A DNA stretch of 64,000 bases from Streptomyces antibioticus (lineage in GTDB: Bacteria; Actinomycetota; Actinomycetes; Streptomycetales; Streptomycetaceae): positions 829,717-893,716 of the forward strand of contig NZ_KQ948423.1 of the NCBI RefSeq assembly GCF_001514065.1, read 5' to 3'. The translations under genes and the position numbers were made by a program. Under the pieces are notes generated by a model. The model did no database searches. It saw only the letters and a program-made list of their open reading frames with translations, and was not told the origin of the DNA. Each line of letters opens with the position of its first letter. Position 1 is the first letter of the stretch. Below, piece by piece: positions 9,313 through 18,186 of this stretch.

Positions 9313-11451
9313 TCAGCCGACGTCCGAGGGGTCGAGACGGTAGATCGAGGACGACGAGCTGTCCTCGCTCGCCTTCACCGCCGTGCCGTTCTTCTGCACC
9401 CAGCTGGTGATCTCCTGGTTGAGGCTGCTGTTGCCGCCCATGCCGCCACCGCCGAGCTGGATGTAGTGCAACTCGCCCTTCTTCACCAGCTCCTTGAGCT
9501 TGGCCAGGGTCATCGCCCGGTCGGAGCCGGTGAATCCCCCCATGGAGATGACGGGCCTGTGAGTGCTCAGGATCAGCCGGCCCGCGCTCTGCGAGTCGGA
9601 GACCGCGAGCAGCCACTTCGCGCCGTCCTGGTGCTTCTCCAGGTATGCGATCAGCGCGCTGTCGACGCTGCCGCCCATCCCACCTCCGGCGCCCATACCG
9701 CCGCTCGGGAGCTCCCCGTTCGTGCCGCCCGGTGCGCCACCGCCCTGCGGAAGCTCGCCGCCACCGCCACCGGGCTGCATCTGGCCGCTGCCACCGGGGA
9801 ACTCCCCGCCCGCCTGACCGCTGCCCTGCCGGGCGCCGTCCCGCATGCCACCGGGCCCGCCTCCGTTGCCGCCCCGGCCGCCTCCGGGCCCGCCCATGCC
9901 GCCCCCGGTCGACGGCCCCGCCGTGGGATTGGTGCCGCCCATGCCGCCGCCGGTCGTGGAGTCGAAGGCCGGCGAGGCGGCGTACGCCGTCGGACCGGCG
10001 AGGCCCGCCACGACCGCCGCGGCCACGGACGTGGCCAGCAGCCGGGCCCTGGTCCCGGAACCCGCCCTACGGAAGACGAACAGGCCCACGATCGCGAGCA
10101 CCATGACCACCCCGACGACCGGCCACAGCCACGTGTTCCAGCCGGTGGCCCGGCGCAGCAGCACGATCGCCCAGACGCCGGTGACCGCGAGGCCCGCGGG
10201 CAGCACCCACGACCAGCGGGCGGCACCGCCGCGGAAGGCGCGCCACAGCAGAACGCCGCCGCCACCGCACAGCGCCGCGATGCCGGGGGCGAGCGCGGTC
10301 GTGTAGTACGGGTGCATGGTGCCCTCGGCCAGCGCGAAGGTCAGGTAGTGCAGCACCAGCCAGCCGCCCCACAGCACGAGCGCGGCCCGCGTCGGGTCGG
10401 TGCGCGGGGCCCGGCCGCACAGCACCAGACCGGCGACGAGCGCGAGGAGGGCGAAGGGGATCAGCCAGGAGATCTGGCCGCCGAGGACGTCGTTGAACAT
10501 CCGCCCGATGCCCGCGGTGCCGGCGAAGGTGCCTCCCCCGCCTCCCCCGCCGCCGCCTCCGCCCCCGCCGTTGCCCTCGCCGCCGAGGACCCGGCCCAGG
10601 CCGTTGTAGCCCATGATCAGGTCCCAGGCGGAGCCGTCGGTCGAACCGCCGATGTACGGCCGCTCGTCGGCCGGCACCAGCGAGACGGCCGTGGCCCACC
10701 AGAAACTGGCGACGGCCAGCGCAACGGCGGCCAGGGCCAGGTTGACGGCCTTCTTCCGCCAGCCGAGCTTCGAGGCGTACACGTACACGGCGAAGACGGC
10801 GGGCAGGGCGATGTAGCCCTGGAGCATCTTGGTGTTGAAGGCCAGCCCGAACAGGACCGCGGAGCCGATGAGCGGCAGCAGCCGGTCGGTGCGCACGGCG
10901 CGCAGGGCCAGGGCCGCGCCGCCGACCATCAGCAGGACCAGGATGGTGTCGGGGTTGTTGTCGCGGTTGATCGCGACCGTGATCGGGGTGAGCGCGAGGA
11001 CCAGCGCGGCGATCGCGGCCGCCGTGTGCCCGAAGACCCGCTTCACGGAACTGTGCAGGATCCAGATCGTGCCGAGCGCGGCGGCGATCTCGGGCACCAT
11101 CATCTGCCAGGTGCCGAAGCCGAGGATCCGGCACGACAGGCCCATGATCATCAGGGCGAACGGCGGCTTGTCGACGGTGATGAAGTTGCCCGCGTCGAGC
11201 GAGCCGAAGAACCACGCCTTCCAGCTCTGCGTACCGCTGTAGACCGCCGAGCTGTAGAAGCTGTTCAGGCTGCTGGCGGACAGGTTCCAGGCGTACAGGA
11301 CGCCCGCCAGGACCAGGATCGCGAGCAGCGCGGGCAGTGACCAGTGGGGGGCCTTGTCCGGGGGTGCCGCCGACGGGGAGGGCGGCGGCGGCCGGTCGGG
11401 AGAAGCGGCCGCGGTCTCGAGGTGAGGGTGTGGATCGGTGGCAGATGTCAC
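9313..11451 (-). CDS. GT39-family membrane glycosyltransferase (YkcB/ArnT-like)
   Basis: The protein has 712 residues. A Pro-rich cytoplasmic tail (1-35) is followed by many membrane segments between about 37 and 500, with the conserved acidic motifs VDKPPFALM and INRDNNPDT typical of GT39/ArnT-type enzymes that use polyprenyl-phosphate sugars. A run of 13 Gly (with G-N-G before it) sits in an extracellular loop. A Gly-Met-rich segment (about 520-610) leads to a globular extracytoplasmic C-terminal domain of about 100 residues (SALIAYLEKHQDGAKW, VQKNGTAV). The start is a GTG at 11451 without a clear ribosome site. The likely role is extracytoplasmic glycosylation of a cell-wall polymer, lipid or protein; the acceptor is unknown. 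Confidence 0.8.
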   Translation of the reverse strand: MTSATDPHPHLETAAASPDRPPPPSPSAAPPDKAPHWSLPALLAILVLAGVLYAWNLSASSLNSFYSSAVYSGTQSWKAWFFGSLDAGNFITVDKPPFALMIMGLSCRILGFGTWQMMVPEIAAALGTIWILHSSVKRVFGHTAAAIAALVLALTPITVAINRDNNPDTILVLLMVGGAALALRAVRTDRLLPLIGSAVLFGLAFNTKMLQGYIALPAVFAVYVYASKLGWRKKAVNLALAAVALAVASFWWATAVSLVPADERPYIGGSTDGSAWDLIMGYNGLGRVLGGEGNGGGGGGGGGGGGGTFAGTAGIGRMFNDVLGGQISWLIPFALLALVAGLVLCGRAPRTDPTRAALVLWGGWLVLHYLTFALAEGTMHPYYTTALAPGIAALCGGGGVLLWRAFRGGAARWSWVLPAGLAVTGVWAIVLLRRATGWNTWLWPVVGVVMVLAIVGLFVFRRAGSGTRARLLATSVAAAVVAGLAGPTAYAASPAFDSTTGGGMGGTNPTAGPSTGGGMGGPGGGRGGNGGGPGGMRDGARQGSGQAGGEFPGGSGQMQPGGGGGELPQGGGAPGGTNGELPSGGMGAGGGMGGSVDSALIAYLEKHQDGAKWLLAVSDSQSAGRLILSTHRPVISMGGFTGSDRAMTLAKLKELVKKGELHYIQLGGGGMGGNSSLNQEITSWVQKNGTAVKASEDSSSSSIYRLDPSDVG

Positions 11452-11583
11452 CCGGGCATGGTGCGGAGCCGGGGTGGGCGCGGGCTGTGCCGTAGCTGGC
11501 CCCTGCCTGTGAATTTCCTAGTGTGCTGCGTCACTTTCGAACACGCATGCAACCTTTCACTCCCGTCCGTGAGTCAAGAGGGC

Positions 11584-12426
11584 ATGACTCACGGCATATC
11601 CAGACGCGCCAGATGGGTGGCAGGGGGCGCACTTGTCGCGTGTGTGGCCGCCGCCGCACCCGCCACCGCCGCCACGGCCCCCACCGTCAGCTGTACCTCG
11701 TCCAAGGCGGGCCTCGCCGACAAGCTGAAGCGGGACATCACCTCGGCCCTCGCCAACCGCAAGGGCACGATCGCCGTCGGCCTCTACGACCGCAGCACCA
11801 AGACGACCTGCACGCTGCGCGCCTCGTCGGCGTACGACTCCGCGAGCGTCGTCAAGGTCACCGTCCTCGCCACGCTGCTGTGGGACGCGAAGCTGCACAA
11901 CCGCTACCTCACCGACCGCGAGACCACCCTCGCCAAGGCCATGATCACCAAGTCGGACAACAGCGCCACCAGCACCCTGTGGAAGCAGCTGGGCCTGACG
12001 AAGATCAAGGGCTTCCTGAGCGCGGCCGGCATGACCCAGACCAAGCCCGGTGCCGACGGCTACTGGGGCCTGACCCAGATCACGGTCACCGACGAGCAGA
12101 AGCTGCTCAAGCTGATCACCGCGTCGAACACGGTCCTGAGCGACAACTCCCGCACCTACATCCGCAAGTTGATGAGCCAGGTCATCTCCTCGCAGCGCTG
12201 GGGCACGCCGTACGGCGCCCCCTCCGACGTCTCCGTGCACGTCAAGAACGGCTGGCTGCAACGTTCCACCCACGGCTGGCGCGTCCACAGCGTCGGCACC
12301 TTCAAGGGGGGCGGCCACGACTACATGATCACGGTGCTCACGCACGACAACAGCACCATGAACTACGGCATCACCACCATCCAGGGCGTGGCCAAGGTCA
12401 TCCACAAGGACCTCGCCGCGAGCTGA
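11584..12426 (+). CDS. Secreted class A beta-lactamase-like serine hydrolase
   Basis: The protein has 280 residues with a signal peptide (cleavage near ATA-ATAPT, about residue 31). It has the class A beta-lactamase/DD-peptidase motifs in order: S88-V-V-K91 (SxxK), SDN in ITKSDNSAT, and KNG in HVKNGW at the place of the KTG box. The catalytic dyad is intact. The Glu166 omega-loop typical of real penicillinases is not obvious, so it may be a transpeptidase-like or esterase enzyme rather than a resistance gene. The ATG at 11584 has a weak AGAGG site close upstream. It is divergent from the GT39 gene; the 132 bp between them presumably hold both promoters. Confidence 0.75.
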   Translation: MTHGISRRARWVAGGALVACVAAAAPATAATAPTVSCTSSKAGLADKLKRDITSALANRKGTIAVGLYDRSTKTTCTLRASSAYDSASVVKVTVLATLLWDAKLHNRYLTDRETTLAKAMITKSDNSATSTLWKQLGLTKIKGFLSAAGMTQTKPGADGYWGLTQITVTDEQKLLKLITASNTVLSDNSRTYIRKLMSQVISSQRWGTPYGAPSDVSVHVKNGWLQRSTHGWRVHSVGTFKGGGHDYMITVLTHDNSTMNYGITTIQGVAKVIHKDLAAS

Positions 12427-12584
12427 CCGCACGCGGAGGCCCGCGGGTTACCCTGAGCGTGGTGGTTCCGGCCGCCTCCGGGTCCGCGGGCAGGGCTGCA
12501 AGCCCATCGGTGCACGGCGAAGCGATCGACCACCGGTCTTTCCTGCCCGACGTCGCGGACCCGCGGGCGTGAGGAAGGACTCCG

Positions 12585-14102
12585 GTGTCCGATCACTCCC
12601 GTTCCCTGCCCGACCGCCCGAGCCTGCGGTATCTGAAGACCGAGGCCAAACGCCGGTTGCGGTCCGGCGAGTTCACCACCCTGCACGAAGCGCAGCTGAC
12701 CATCGCCCGCGAGCACGGCGCACCGAGCTGGGCGGCGCTCAAGCGGATCGTCGAGGACGGCACCGACCCACGGCAGCGGCACGCGAGCCGGCAACTGCGG
12801 TGGATCGCCGCCCGGTTCGCGGAGGCGGACGCACCCGCCTGGCACCCGCCCACCGACAAGGAACTGCGTGAGCACGTCCACGAGCAGCTCCTGGAAGCGA
12901 TGCCGCCCGAGGAACTGCTGCCGAGGCTCATGAAGCTCGCGCCGCGGCTGCATGGCGACCCCGCTCTCGTCGAGGACACCCCCACCCACGCCCTGGCCCG
13001 GCTCGACTCCGCCGACCTGGCGGCGGTCGCCCACCTTCAGGTGGTCGTCGAACCCACACCGCCGCACCGGCTGGTGACGCTCCGCGTCCACCTCACCGCC
13101 GAGATCGACGACCCGCGGCTGGCCGCGCCGGGCACCCGTACCGAAGGCCGGGTCCCCACGCCGGCCTCGGAGGTGGCGGAGCAGGCCTTCGCCGAACTCG
13201 GCCTGCCGGGCCTGGTGTTGGCGGCCGGCGACCCGCGGGGTCTGGTCTGGGCGCTCGCCCGCGGCTGGTCCGCCCTCGATCCGGTCGAGCCGCTGACGAC
13301 CCGGCACCGCTTCCCCGCCGGCTCCGTCACCACGCTGGTCACGGCCACCGCGGTACTGCGCCTGGTCGCCGACGGCCGCGTCGGCCTGGACGACCTCGCC
13401 GACCGGTACCTGCACACCGTCCGCCTCGCCGACCCGGCCATCACCGTCCGGGAGCTGCTCAGCCACGCCGGCGGCGTGGACGACATCCCGTTCGCACGGC
13501 GCGCCGACCAAGTGCCCGACCCACTGGCCCTGTTCGGCCGGGTCATCCCCTGCGGTGGACCGCGAGGCCGGCACGAGTACAGCGACGCGGGCTACGTCGC
13601 GCTCGGCCTGCTCGTCGAGAACCTCACCGGATCGCCCTTCCCGCAGGTCGCCGCCGACCTCGTGCTGCGGCCCCTGGCCATGACCGACTCCTTCTTCCCG
13701 GCCCACCGGCCCACGGCTTCCACCGACCCGGACACGGTCACCGACTATGTCGCCTATGAGGACGGCACCCTCATCCCCGTACGAGGACGGGTGAGCACCA
13801 TGCCGGCCGCGGCCGGCCTGTGGACGACGGCGGCCGACCTCGTGCGCTTCGGCCTCGGCTGGCACACCCTGCTCCCCGGCGACCTGGCGCGCGAGGCGCT
13901 CACCCCGCAGGCCGGCATTCCCGGCGCGGGCCACGCCGGCCTGGGCTGGGAGCTGGACCGGAGCGGGGAGGTCGCGGGACACACCGGCGCCTCCGCCTCG
14001 CTCGCCCTGCGCCGGAAGGACCGGCGGGTCCACGTCGCCCTGACCAACCGAAGCACGTCACTCGAACCGGTCAACGGCCGGATCCTGCGGGCCCTCGCCT
14101 GA
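12585..14102 (+). CDS. Class C beta-lactamase-fold protein with N-terminal helical domain; catalytic Lys missing
   Basis: The protein has 505 residues; the GTG start at 12585 is preceded by GAGGAAGG. Residues 10-60 (SLRYLKTEAKRRLRSG, AREHGAPSWAALKR) match the short helical domain often fused to ankyrin or hydrolase domains in actinobacteria. Residues about 215-505 have the serine beta-lactamase/D-aminopeptidase fold, with ITVRELLSHAGG and YSDAGYVALG. The SxxK motif reads S247-V-T-T250, without the Lys general base, and the YxN motif reads YSD. There is no signal peptide, so it is cytoplasmic. It may be a non-catalytic binder or a hydrolase with altered chemistry. Confidence 0.7.
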   Translation: MSDHSRSLPDRPSLRYLKTEAKRRLRSGEFTTLHEAQLTIAREHGAPSWAALKRIVEDGTDPRQRHASRQLRWIAARFAEADAPAWHPPTDKELREHVHEQLLEAMPPEELLPRLMKLAPRLHGDPALVEDTPTHALARLDSADLAAVAHLQVVVEPTPPHRLVTLRVHLTAEIDDPRLAAPGTRTEGRVPTPASEVAEQAFAELGLPGLVLAAGDPRGLVWALARGWSALDPVEPLTTRHRFPAGSVTTLVTATAVLRLVADGRVGLDDLADRYLHTVRLADPAITVRELLSHAGGVDDIPFARRADQVPDPLALFGRVIPCGGPRGRHEYSDAGYVALGLLVENLTGSPFPQVAADLVLRPLAMTDSFFPAHRPTASTDPDTVTDYVAYEDGTLIPVRGRVSTMPAAAGLWTTAADLVRFGLGWHTLLPGDLAREALTPQAGIPGAGHAGLGWELDRSGEVAGHTGASASLALRRKDRRVHVALTNRSTSLEPVNGRILRALA

Positions 14103-14200
14103 CAGCCCGCGCCCGTCACCGCAGCCGACTGGCCCCGTTCGGCAGATCTGCACACCTGCCGGACTCCCGCCCGTCACCGACCCGCCCTACGGTGACGCCC

Positions 14201-15232
14201 ATGCGCCTGAGAACCGTACTCACGACCCTCACCGCCGGCCTGGCGGCAGCCACCACCTGCCTGTCCACCGGGAGCCCGGCAGCCGCCAACTCCTCCTCGG
14301 CCCACGCCTGTTCGCCCACCGTCTCGATCGACCGCTTCTCCGACGCGCTCGACAAGACGTCGTACGACGGGACGTTCGTCGGCAACTTCTCCGCGCTGGC
14401 GGTGGACCGGGACGGTTCGCTCGCGGCCCTCTCCGACCGGTCGTCGCTGTTCTCGCTGGACGCGCGGACCCTCGCCCCGAGGGGTGTGGTGGCGCTCGCC
14501 GACGAGAACGGCGCCGCCCTCGACTCCGAGGGCCTGGCGATCGACCGGGACGGCACCCGGCTGGTGACGTCGGAGACGGAGCCGTCCATCCGGCGGTACA
14601 GCGCGGACGGCCGCATCCTCGACCGCCTGCCGGTGCCGGACGCGCTGCGGGTGGCACCGGCGGGGCGGGCGGTCTCCAACGGCACGTTCGAGGGGCTGAC
14701 GTGGCTCCGCGGGGGCCGGTCCTTGCTGGCGTCGATGGAGTACGCGCTGTCCGGCGACACCTCGGGCGCGGTCCGCTTCCAGACCTGGCGCCGGGCCGGT
14801 GCGGGCTTCGCCCTGTCGACCCAGTACGCCTATCAGCCCGACCCCGGCCTCGGCGTCCCCGAGGTCCAGTCCCTCCCCGACGGCCGCCTCCTCGTCCTGG
14901 AGCGCGGCTTCACGTCCGGCGTCGGCAACACCGTCCGCCTCTACCTGGCCGACCCGCGCCACGCGACGGACACGAGCGGGGTGGAGAACCTGACGGGCCA
15001 GGACGGCGTACGCCCGGTGCGGAAGACCCTCCTCACGGACATCGCCGCCTGCCCCACCCTCGACGCCACGGCCAAGCAGCCCCAGCCGAACCCGCTCCTC
15101 GACAACATCGAGGGCATGACGCTCACGGGCCGGAGCAAGGGCGCCTGGAAGGTCCTGCTGGTCAGCGACGACAACCAGAACGCGGTACAGACGACACGGT
15201 TCTACTACCTGAGCGTCCGGCCCGCGGGCTGA
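14201..15232 (+). CDS. Secreted esterase-like phytase-family protein
   Basis: The protein has 343 residues with a signal peptide ending near SPAAA-NSSS (about residue 28). It matches the esterase-like activity of phytase family, a beta-propeller: [57 protein letters not shown] and LDNIEGMTL are the repeated acidic blade motifs thought to bind calcium. Members are annotated as secreted phosphoesterases, but specificity is poorly known. The ATG at 14201 is the first giving a proper signal sequence. It is 98 bases after the previous gene. Confidence 0.7.
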   Translation: MRLRTVLTTLTAGLAAATTCLSTGSPAAANSSSAHACSPTVSIDRFSDALDKTSYDGTFVGNFSALAVDRDGSLAALSDRSSLFSLDARTLAPRGVVALADENGAALDSEGLAIDRDGTRLVTSETEPSIRRYSADGRILDRLPVPDALRVAPAGRAVSNGTFEGLTWLRGGRSLLASMEYALSGDTSGAVRFQTWRRAGAGFALSTQYAYQPDPGLGVPEVQSLPDGRLLVLERGFTSGVGNTVRLYLADPRHATDTSGVENLTGQDGVRPVRKTLLTDIAACPTLDATAKQPQPNPLLDNIEGMTLTGRSKGAWKVLLVSDDNQNAVQTTRFYYLSVRPAG

Positions 15233-15244
15233 CCGGCCAGAAGA

Positions 15245-15379
15245 TCACCATGGGATCGGCCTCATCCTCGAAAGCGACACCAGGAGGAAGATCGCGAGGG
15301 GTACGAGCACGAGGAGGACGAACGCCGCGACGGCCTTCATCCACCCCGGCGTTCTGCCCCGGGGGCCTTCGGACGACAT
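15245..15379 (-). CDS. Possible 44-residue single-span membrane protein
   Basis: A 44-codon frame on the minus strand starts with ATG at 15379 and stops at 15247-15245. It encodes a polar N-terminus (MSSEGPRGRTPGWMK), one hydrophobic helix (AVAAFVLLVLVPLAIFLLV) and a basic tail (SLSRMRPIPW). That is a convincing small membrane protein pattern and it fills a 225-bp gap. Against it, no ribosome site lies at the normal distance (GGAGGTG is about 28 bases upstream). No homologue is recalled. Confidence 0.4.
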   Translation of the reverse strand: MSSEGPRGRTPGWMKAVAAFVLLVLVPLAIFLLVSLSRMRPIPW

Positions 15380-15457
15380 GCGCACAACTTAGCGCCGAGG
15401 CTGCCCGCACCTCCACGGCACAGGAAAAGCGCCCCGGGCCGAGATCCCGCTCCCCGC

Positions 15458-17143
15458 TCAGCCCAGATGCGTAGGCGCGAACATCCGCAGAACGGCAGGG
15501 AGTACGACCACCGAAGGCCCCGGCTCGGACAACGCCTTCGCCAGGTCCGTCTCCAGTGTCTCCGCCGACGTCCGCACCCCCGGCACCCCGAACGACTCAG
15601 CCAGCGCCACATAGTCCGGTCGCGTCAGTTCCGTCGCCGTGGCCTCGCCGAACGCGTCCGTCATGTACTCGCGCAGGATGCCGTAGCCGCCGTCGTCGAC
15701 GATCAGCCACGTCACGTTGAGGTCGTACTGGCGAGCGGTCGCGAGCTCGGCGATCGAGTACAGCGCGCCCCCGTCCCCCGACACCGCCAGCACCGGGCGC
15801 GAACCGTCGGCCGCCGCCGCGCCCAGCGCCGCCGGGAAGCCGTAGCCGAGGCCGCCGGCGCCCTGGGCGGAGTGGAGGAGGTTGGGGCCCTTGGCGTCGA
15901 AGGCGGACCAGGCCCAGTAGGCGAGGATCGTCATGTCCCAGAAGGACGGGGAGTCAGCGGGGAGGGCACGGCGTACCGACGCCAACACGTCCTGTTCCAG
16001 GGTGAGTTCCTGAGCGGCGATACGGTCGGCGACCTTCGCCAGCACCGCGCTGACACGCTCCGCGGCCCGTACGTCCTCGCGCTCCCCCACCGTCTCCAGC
16101 AACGCCTGCAACGCCAGCCGCGCGTCCGCGTGGATGCCCAGCGCGGGGTGGTTGGACTCCAGTTTACCGAGGTCCGCCTCGATCTGGATGACCCGGCCAC
16201 GCGGCTTGAACGTGTGGTAGTTGGACGACAGCTCCCCCAACCCCGAGCCCACGACCAGGAGTACGTCCGCCTCCTCCAGGAAGTCCGTGACGTACCGGTC
16301 CTCGATCCAGGACTGGAGGGACAGGGGGTGCTGCCAGGGGAACGCTCCCTTGCCGCCGGGGGTGGTCACCACCGGGGCCTGCAACACCTCCGCCAGCTGA
16401 CGCAGTTTCCCGCTCGCGTCCGACCGTACGACCCCGCCGCCCGCGATGATCGCCGGGCGCTCGGCGCGGGACAGCAAGTCCGCCGCCACCGCCGTCAGTT
16501 CGACGCGCGGCGGCAGTTCCTCCGGGAACGCGTCGCCGCCCGTCACCACCGGGATCGACGTCTCGGCCAGCAGCACGTCCTGCGGGATCTCCACCCACAC
16601 CGGTCCGTGCGGGGCCGTCAGAGCCGACTTCCAGGCCGCCTCGATCGCGGACGGGATCTGGGACTGGGTGCGCACGGTGTGGACCGACTTCACCACGCCC
16701 CGGAAGGACGCGGACTGGTCCGGGAGCTCGTGGAGGTAGCCGTGGCGGCCGCCGCCCAGGCCCGCCGTCGGGATCTGGCTGCTGATCGCCAGTACCGGCG
16801 CCGAGGCCGCCGCCGCCTCCTGGAGCGCCGCGAGCGACGTCAGCGCGCCCGGGCCCGTCGACAGCAGCAGCGGGGCCGCCTCGCCCGTGATCCGGCCGTA
16901 CGCGTCCGCCGCGAACCCCGCGTTGTTCTCCACCCGCAGGCCCACATAGCGCAGATCGCTGCGCCGCAGCGCGTCGAACATGCCGAGCGCGTGCTGGCCC
17001 GGCAGGCCGAAGACCGTCGTCGTGCCGAGCGCGGCCAGCGTCTCCACGACCAGGTCTCCGCCGTTCCGGCCGGCGGGCGGGTTCAGGGCGGCGGCGGTCT
17101 GGGCCTCCGTGGGGCGGAGCACCAGGTCGTGGTCGTGGGTCAC
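15458..17143 (-). CDS. Thiamine-pyrophosphate-dependent enzyme (acetolactate synthase-like; possible 2-ketoarginine decarboxylase)
   Basis: The protein has 561 residues with the three-domain TPP decarboxylase/acetolactate synthase layout. The N-terminal PYR domain has the cofactor-activating Glu in [15 protein letters not shown] and the STGPGALTS turn. A central Rossmann-like domain follows. The C-terminal PP domain has [12 protein letters not shown] with the distal VDDGGYG for Mg-TPP binding. It is not the housekeeping ilvB: no ilvN follows. Its GTG start overlaps the ureohydrolase stop (GTGA), so the two are co-translated. A ureohydrolase beside a TPP decarboxylase recalls the AruI/GbuA arginine transaminase pathway (2-ketoarginine to guanidinobutyraldehyde). 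That role is inference; oxalyl-CoA- or benzoylformate-type chemistry is an alternative. Confidence 0.75.
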   Translation of the reverse strand: MTHDHDLVLRPTEAQTAAALNPPAGRNGGDLVVETLAALGTTTVFGLPGQHALGMFDALRRSDLRYVGLRVENNAGFAADAYGRITGEAAPLLLSTGPGALTSLAALQEAAAASAPVLAISSQIPTAGLGGGRHGYLHELPDQSASFRGVVKSVHTVRTQSQIPSAIEAAWKSALTAPHGPVWVEIPQDVLLAETSIPVVTGGDAFPEELPPRVELTAVAADLLSRAERPAIIAGGGVVRSDASGKLRQLAEVLQAPVVTTPGGKGAFPWQHPLSLQSWIEDRYVTDFLEEADVLLVVGSGLGELSSNYHTFKPRGRVIQIEADLGKLESNHPALGIHADARLALQALLETVGEREDVRAAERVSAVLAKVADRIAAQELTLEQDVLASVRRALPADSPSFWDMTILAYWAWSAFDAKGPNLLHSAQGAGGLGYGFPAALGAAAADGSRPVLAVSGDGGALYSIAELATARQYDLNVTWLIVDDGGYGILREYMTDAFGEATATELTRPDYVALAESFGVPGVRTSAETLETDLAKALSEPGPSVVVLPAVLRMFAPTHLG

Positions 17144-18111
17144 TTCGCTGCCTTCTCCTGGGCGATCTGACGGGACATGATCGTGGTGAGTTCGTACGCC
17201 GTGTGGGACGCGGCCACCGACGTGATCTCCGCGTGATCGTACGCGGGGGCCACCTCGACGACGTCGGCCGAGACCAGGTTGCAGGAGGCCAGACCGCGCA
17301 GGATCTCCAGGAGTTCCCTGGACGTCATGCCGCCCGCCTCGGGCGTGCCCGTGCCGGGGGCGTGGGCCGGGTCCAGGCAGTCGATGTCGATGGAGATGTA
17401 GAGGGGGCGGTCGCCGATGCGCTGGCGCAGCTGGTCGGCCACCTCGTCGGCGCCGCGGCGGTAGACGTCCGCCGACGTGACGATGCCGAAGCCCAGCTTC
17501 TCGTCGTCGGTGAGGTCCTGCTTGCCGTACAGCGGGCCGCGCGTACCCACGTGGGACAACGCCGACGTGTCGAGGATGCCCTCCTCCACCGCCCGCCTGA
17601 AGGGGGTCCCGTGGGTGTACTCCGCGCCGAAGTACGTGTCCCAGGTGTCGAGGTGCGCGTCGAAGTGGAGCAGGGCGACCGGGCCGTGCTTCTTGGCGAC
17701 CGAGCGCAGGAGCGGCAGCGCGATGGTGTGGTCGCCGCCGAGGGTCATCAGCCGGGCGCCCGTCCCCAACAACTCGTCCGCCGCGGCCTCGATCGTCTCG
17801 ACGGCCTCGTTGATGTTGAACGGGTTCACGGCGATGTCCCCGCCGTCCGCGACCTGGGCGAGCGCGAAGGGGGAGGCGTCCTGCGCCGGGTTGTAGGGGC
17901 GCAGCAGCCGGGACGCCTCGCGGATCGCGTTGCCGCCGAAGCGGGCGCCCGGCCGGTACGAGACGCCCGAGTCGAACGGCACGCCCACCACGGCGACGTC
18001 GGCGCGGCCGACCTCGTCGAGGCGGGGCAGCCGGGCGAAGGTCGCGGGGCCGGCGTACCGCGGGATGCGGGAGGAGTCGACGGGGCCGCGGGGCGTCTCG
18101 TTGCTGCTCAT
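17140..18111 (-). CDS. speB: Ureohydrolase: agmatinase or guanidinobutyrase
   Basis: The protein has 323 residues and belongs to the arginase/agmatinase family. All di-manganese motifs are present: [13 protein letters not shown] and [17 protein letters not shown]. It hydrolyses a guanidino compound to the amine plus urea. The agmatinase-like pattern rules out arginase, but agmatine, 4-guanidinobutyrate and other substrates cannot be separated from sequence alone. It overlaps the TPP enzyme gene by 4 bases and lies downstream of the symporter gene (75-bp gap, containing a GAATATTC palindrome at about 18162). The context suggests import and degradation of a guanidino compound to ammonia and carbon. 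Confidence 0.85.
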   Translation of the reverse strand: MSSNETPRGPVDSSRIPRYAGPATFARLPRLDEVGRADVAVVGVPFDSGVSYRPGARFGGNAIREASRLLRPYNPAQDASPFALAQVADGGDIAVNPFNINEAVETIEAAADELLGTGARLMTLGGDHTIALPLLRSVAKKHGPVALLHFDAHLDTWDTYFGAEYTHGTPFRRAVEEGILDTSALSHVGTRGPLYGKQDLTDDEKLGFGIVTSADVYRRGADEVADQLRQRIGDRPLYISIDIDCLDPAHAPGTGTPEAGGMTSRELLEILRGLASCNLVSADVVEVAPAYDHAEITSVAASHTAYELTTIMSRQIAQEKAAK

Positions 18112-18186
18112 GAGGTGATGCCTTCTTTCCTACGCTTCATCGCGTATCAGCGGAATGCGCTGAATATTCTGAATGTGCACTCGACT

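Noticed and set aside
11584-12426. Calling the secreted class A-like protein a beta-lactamase resistance gene
   Set aside because: SxxK and SDN are present but the KTG box is KNG and no omega-loop Glu is evident, so penicillinase activity cannot be claimed.
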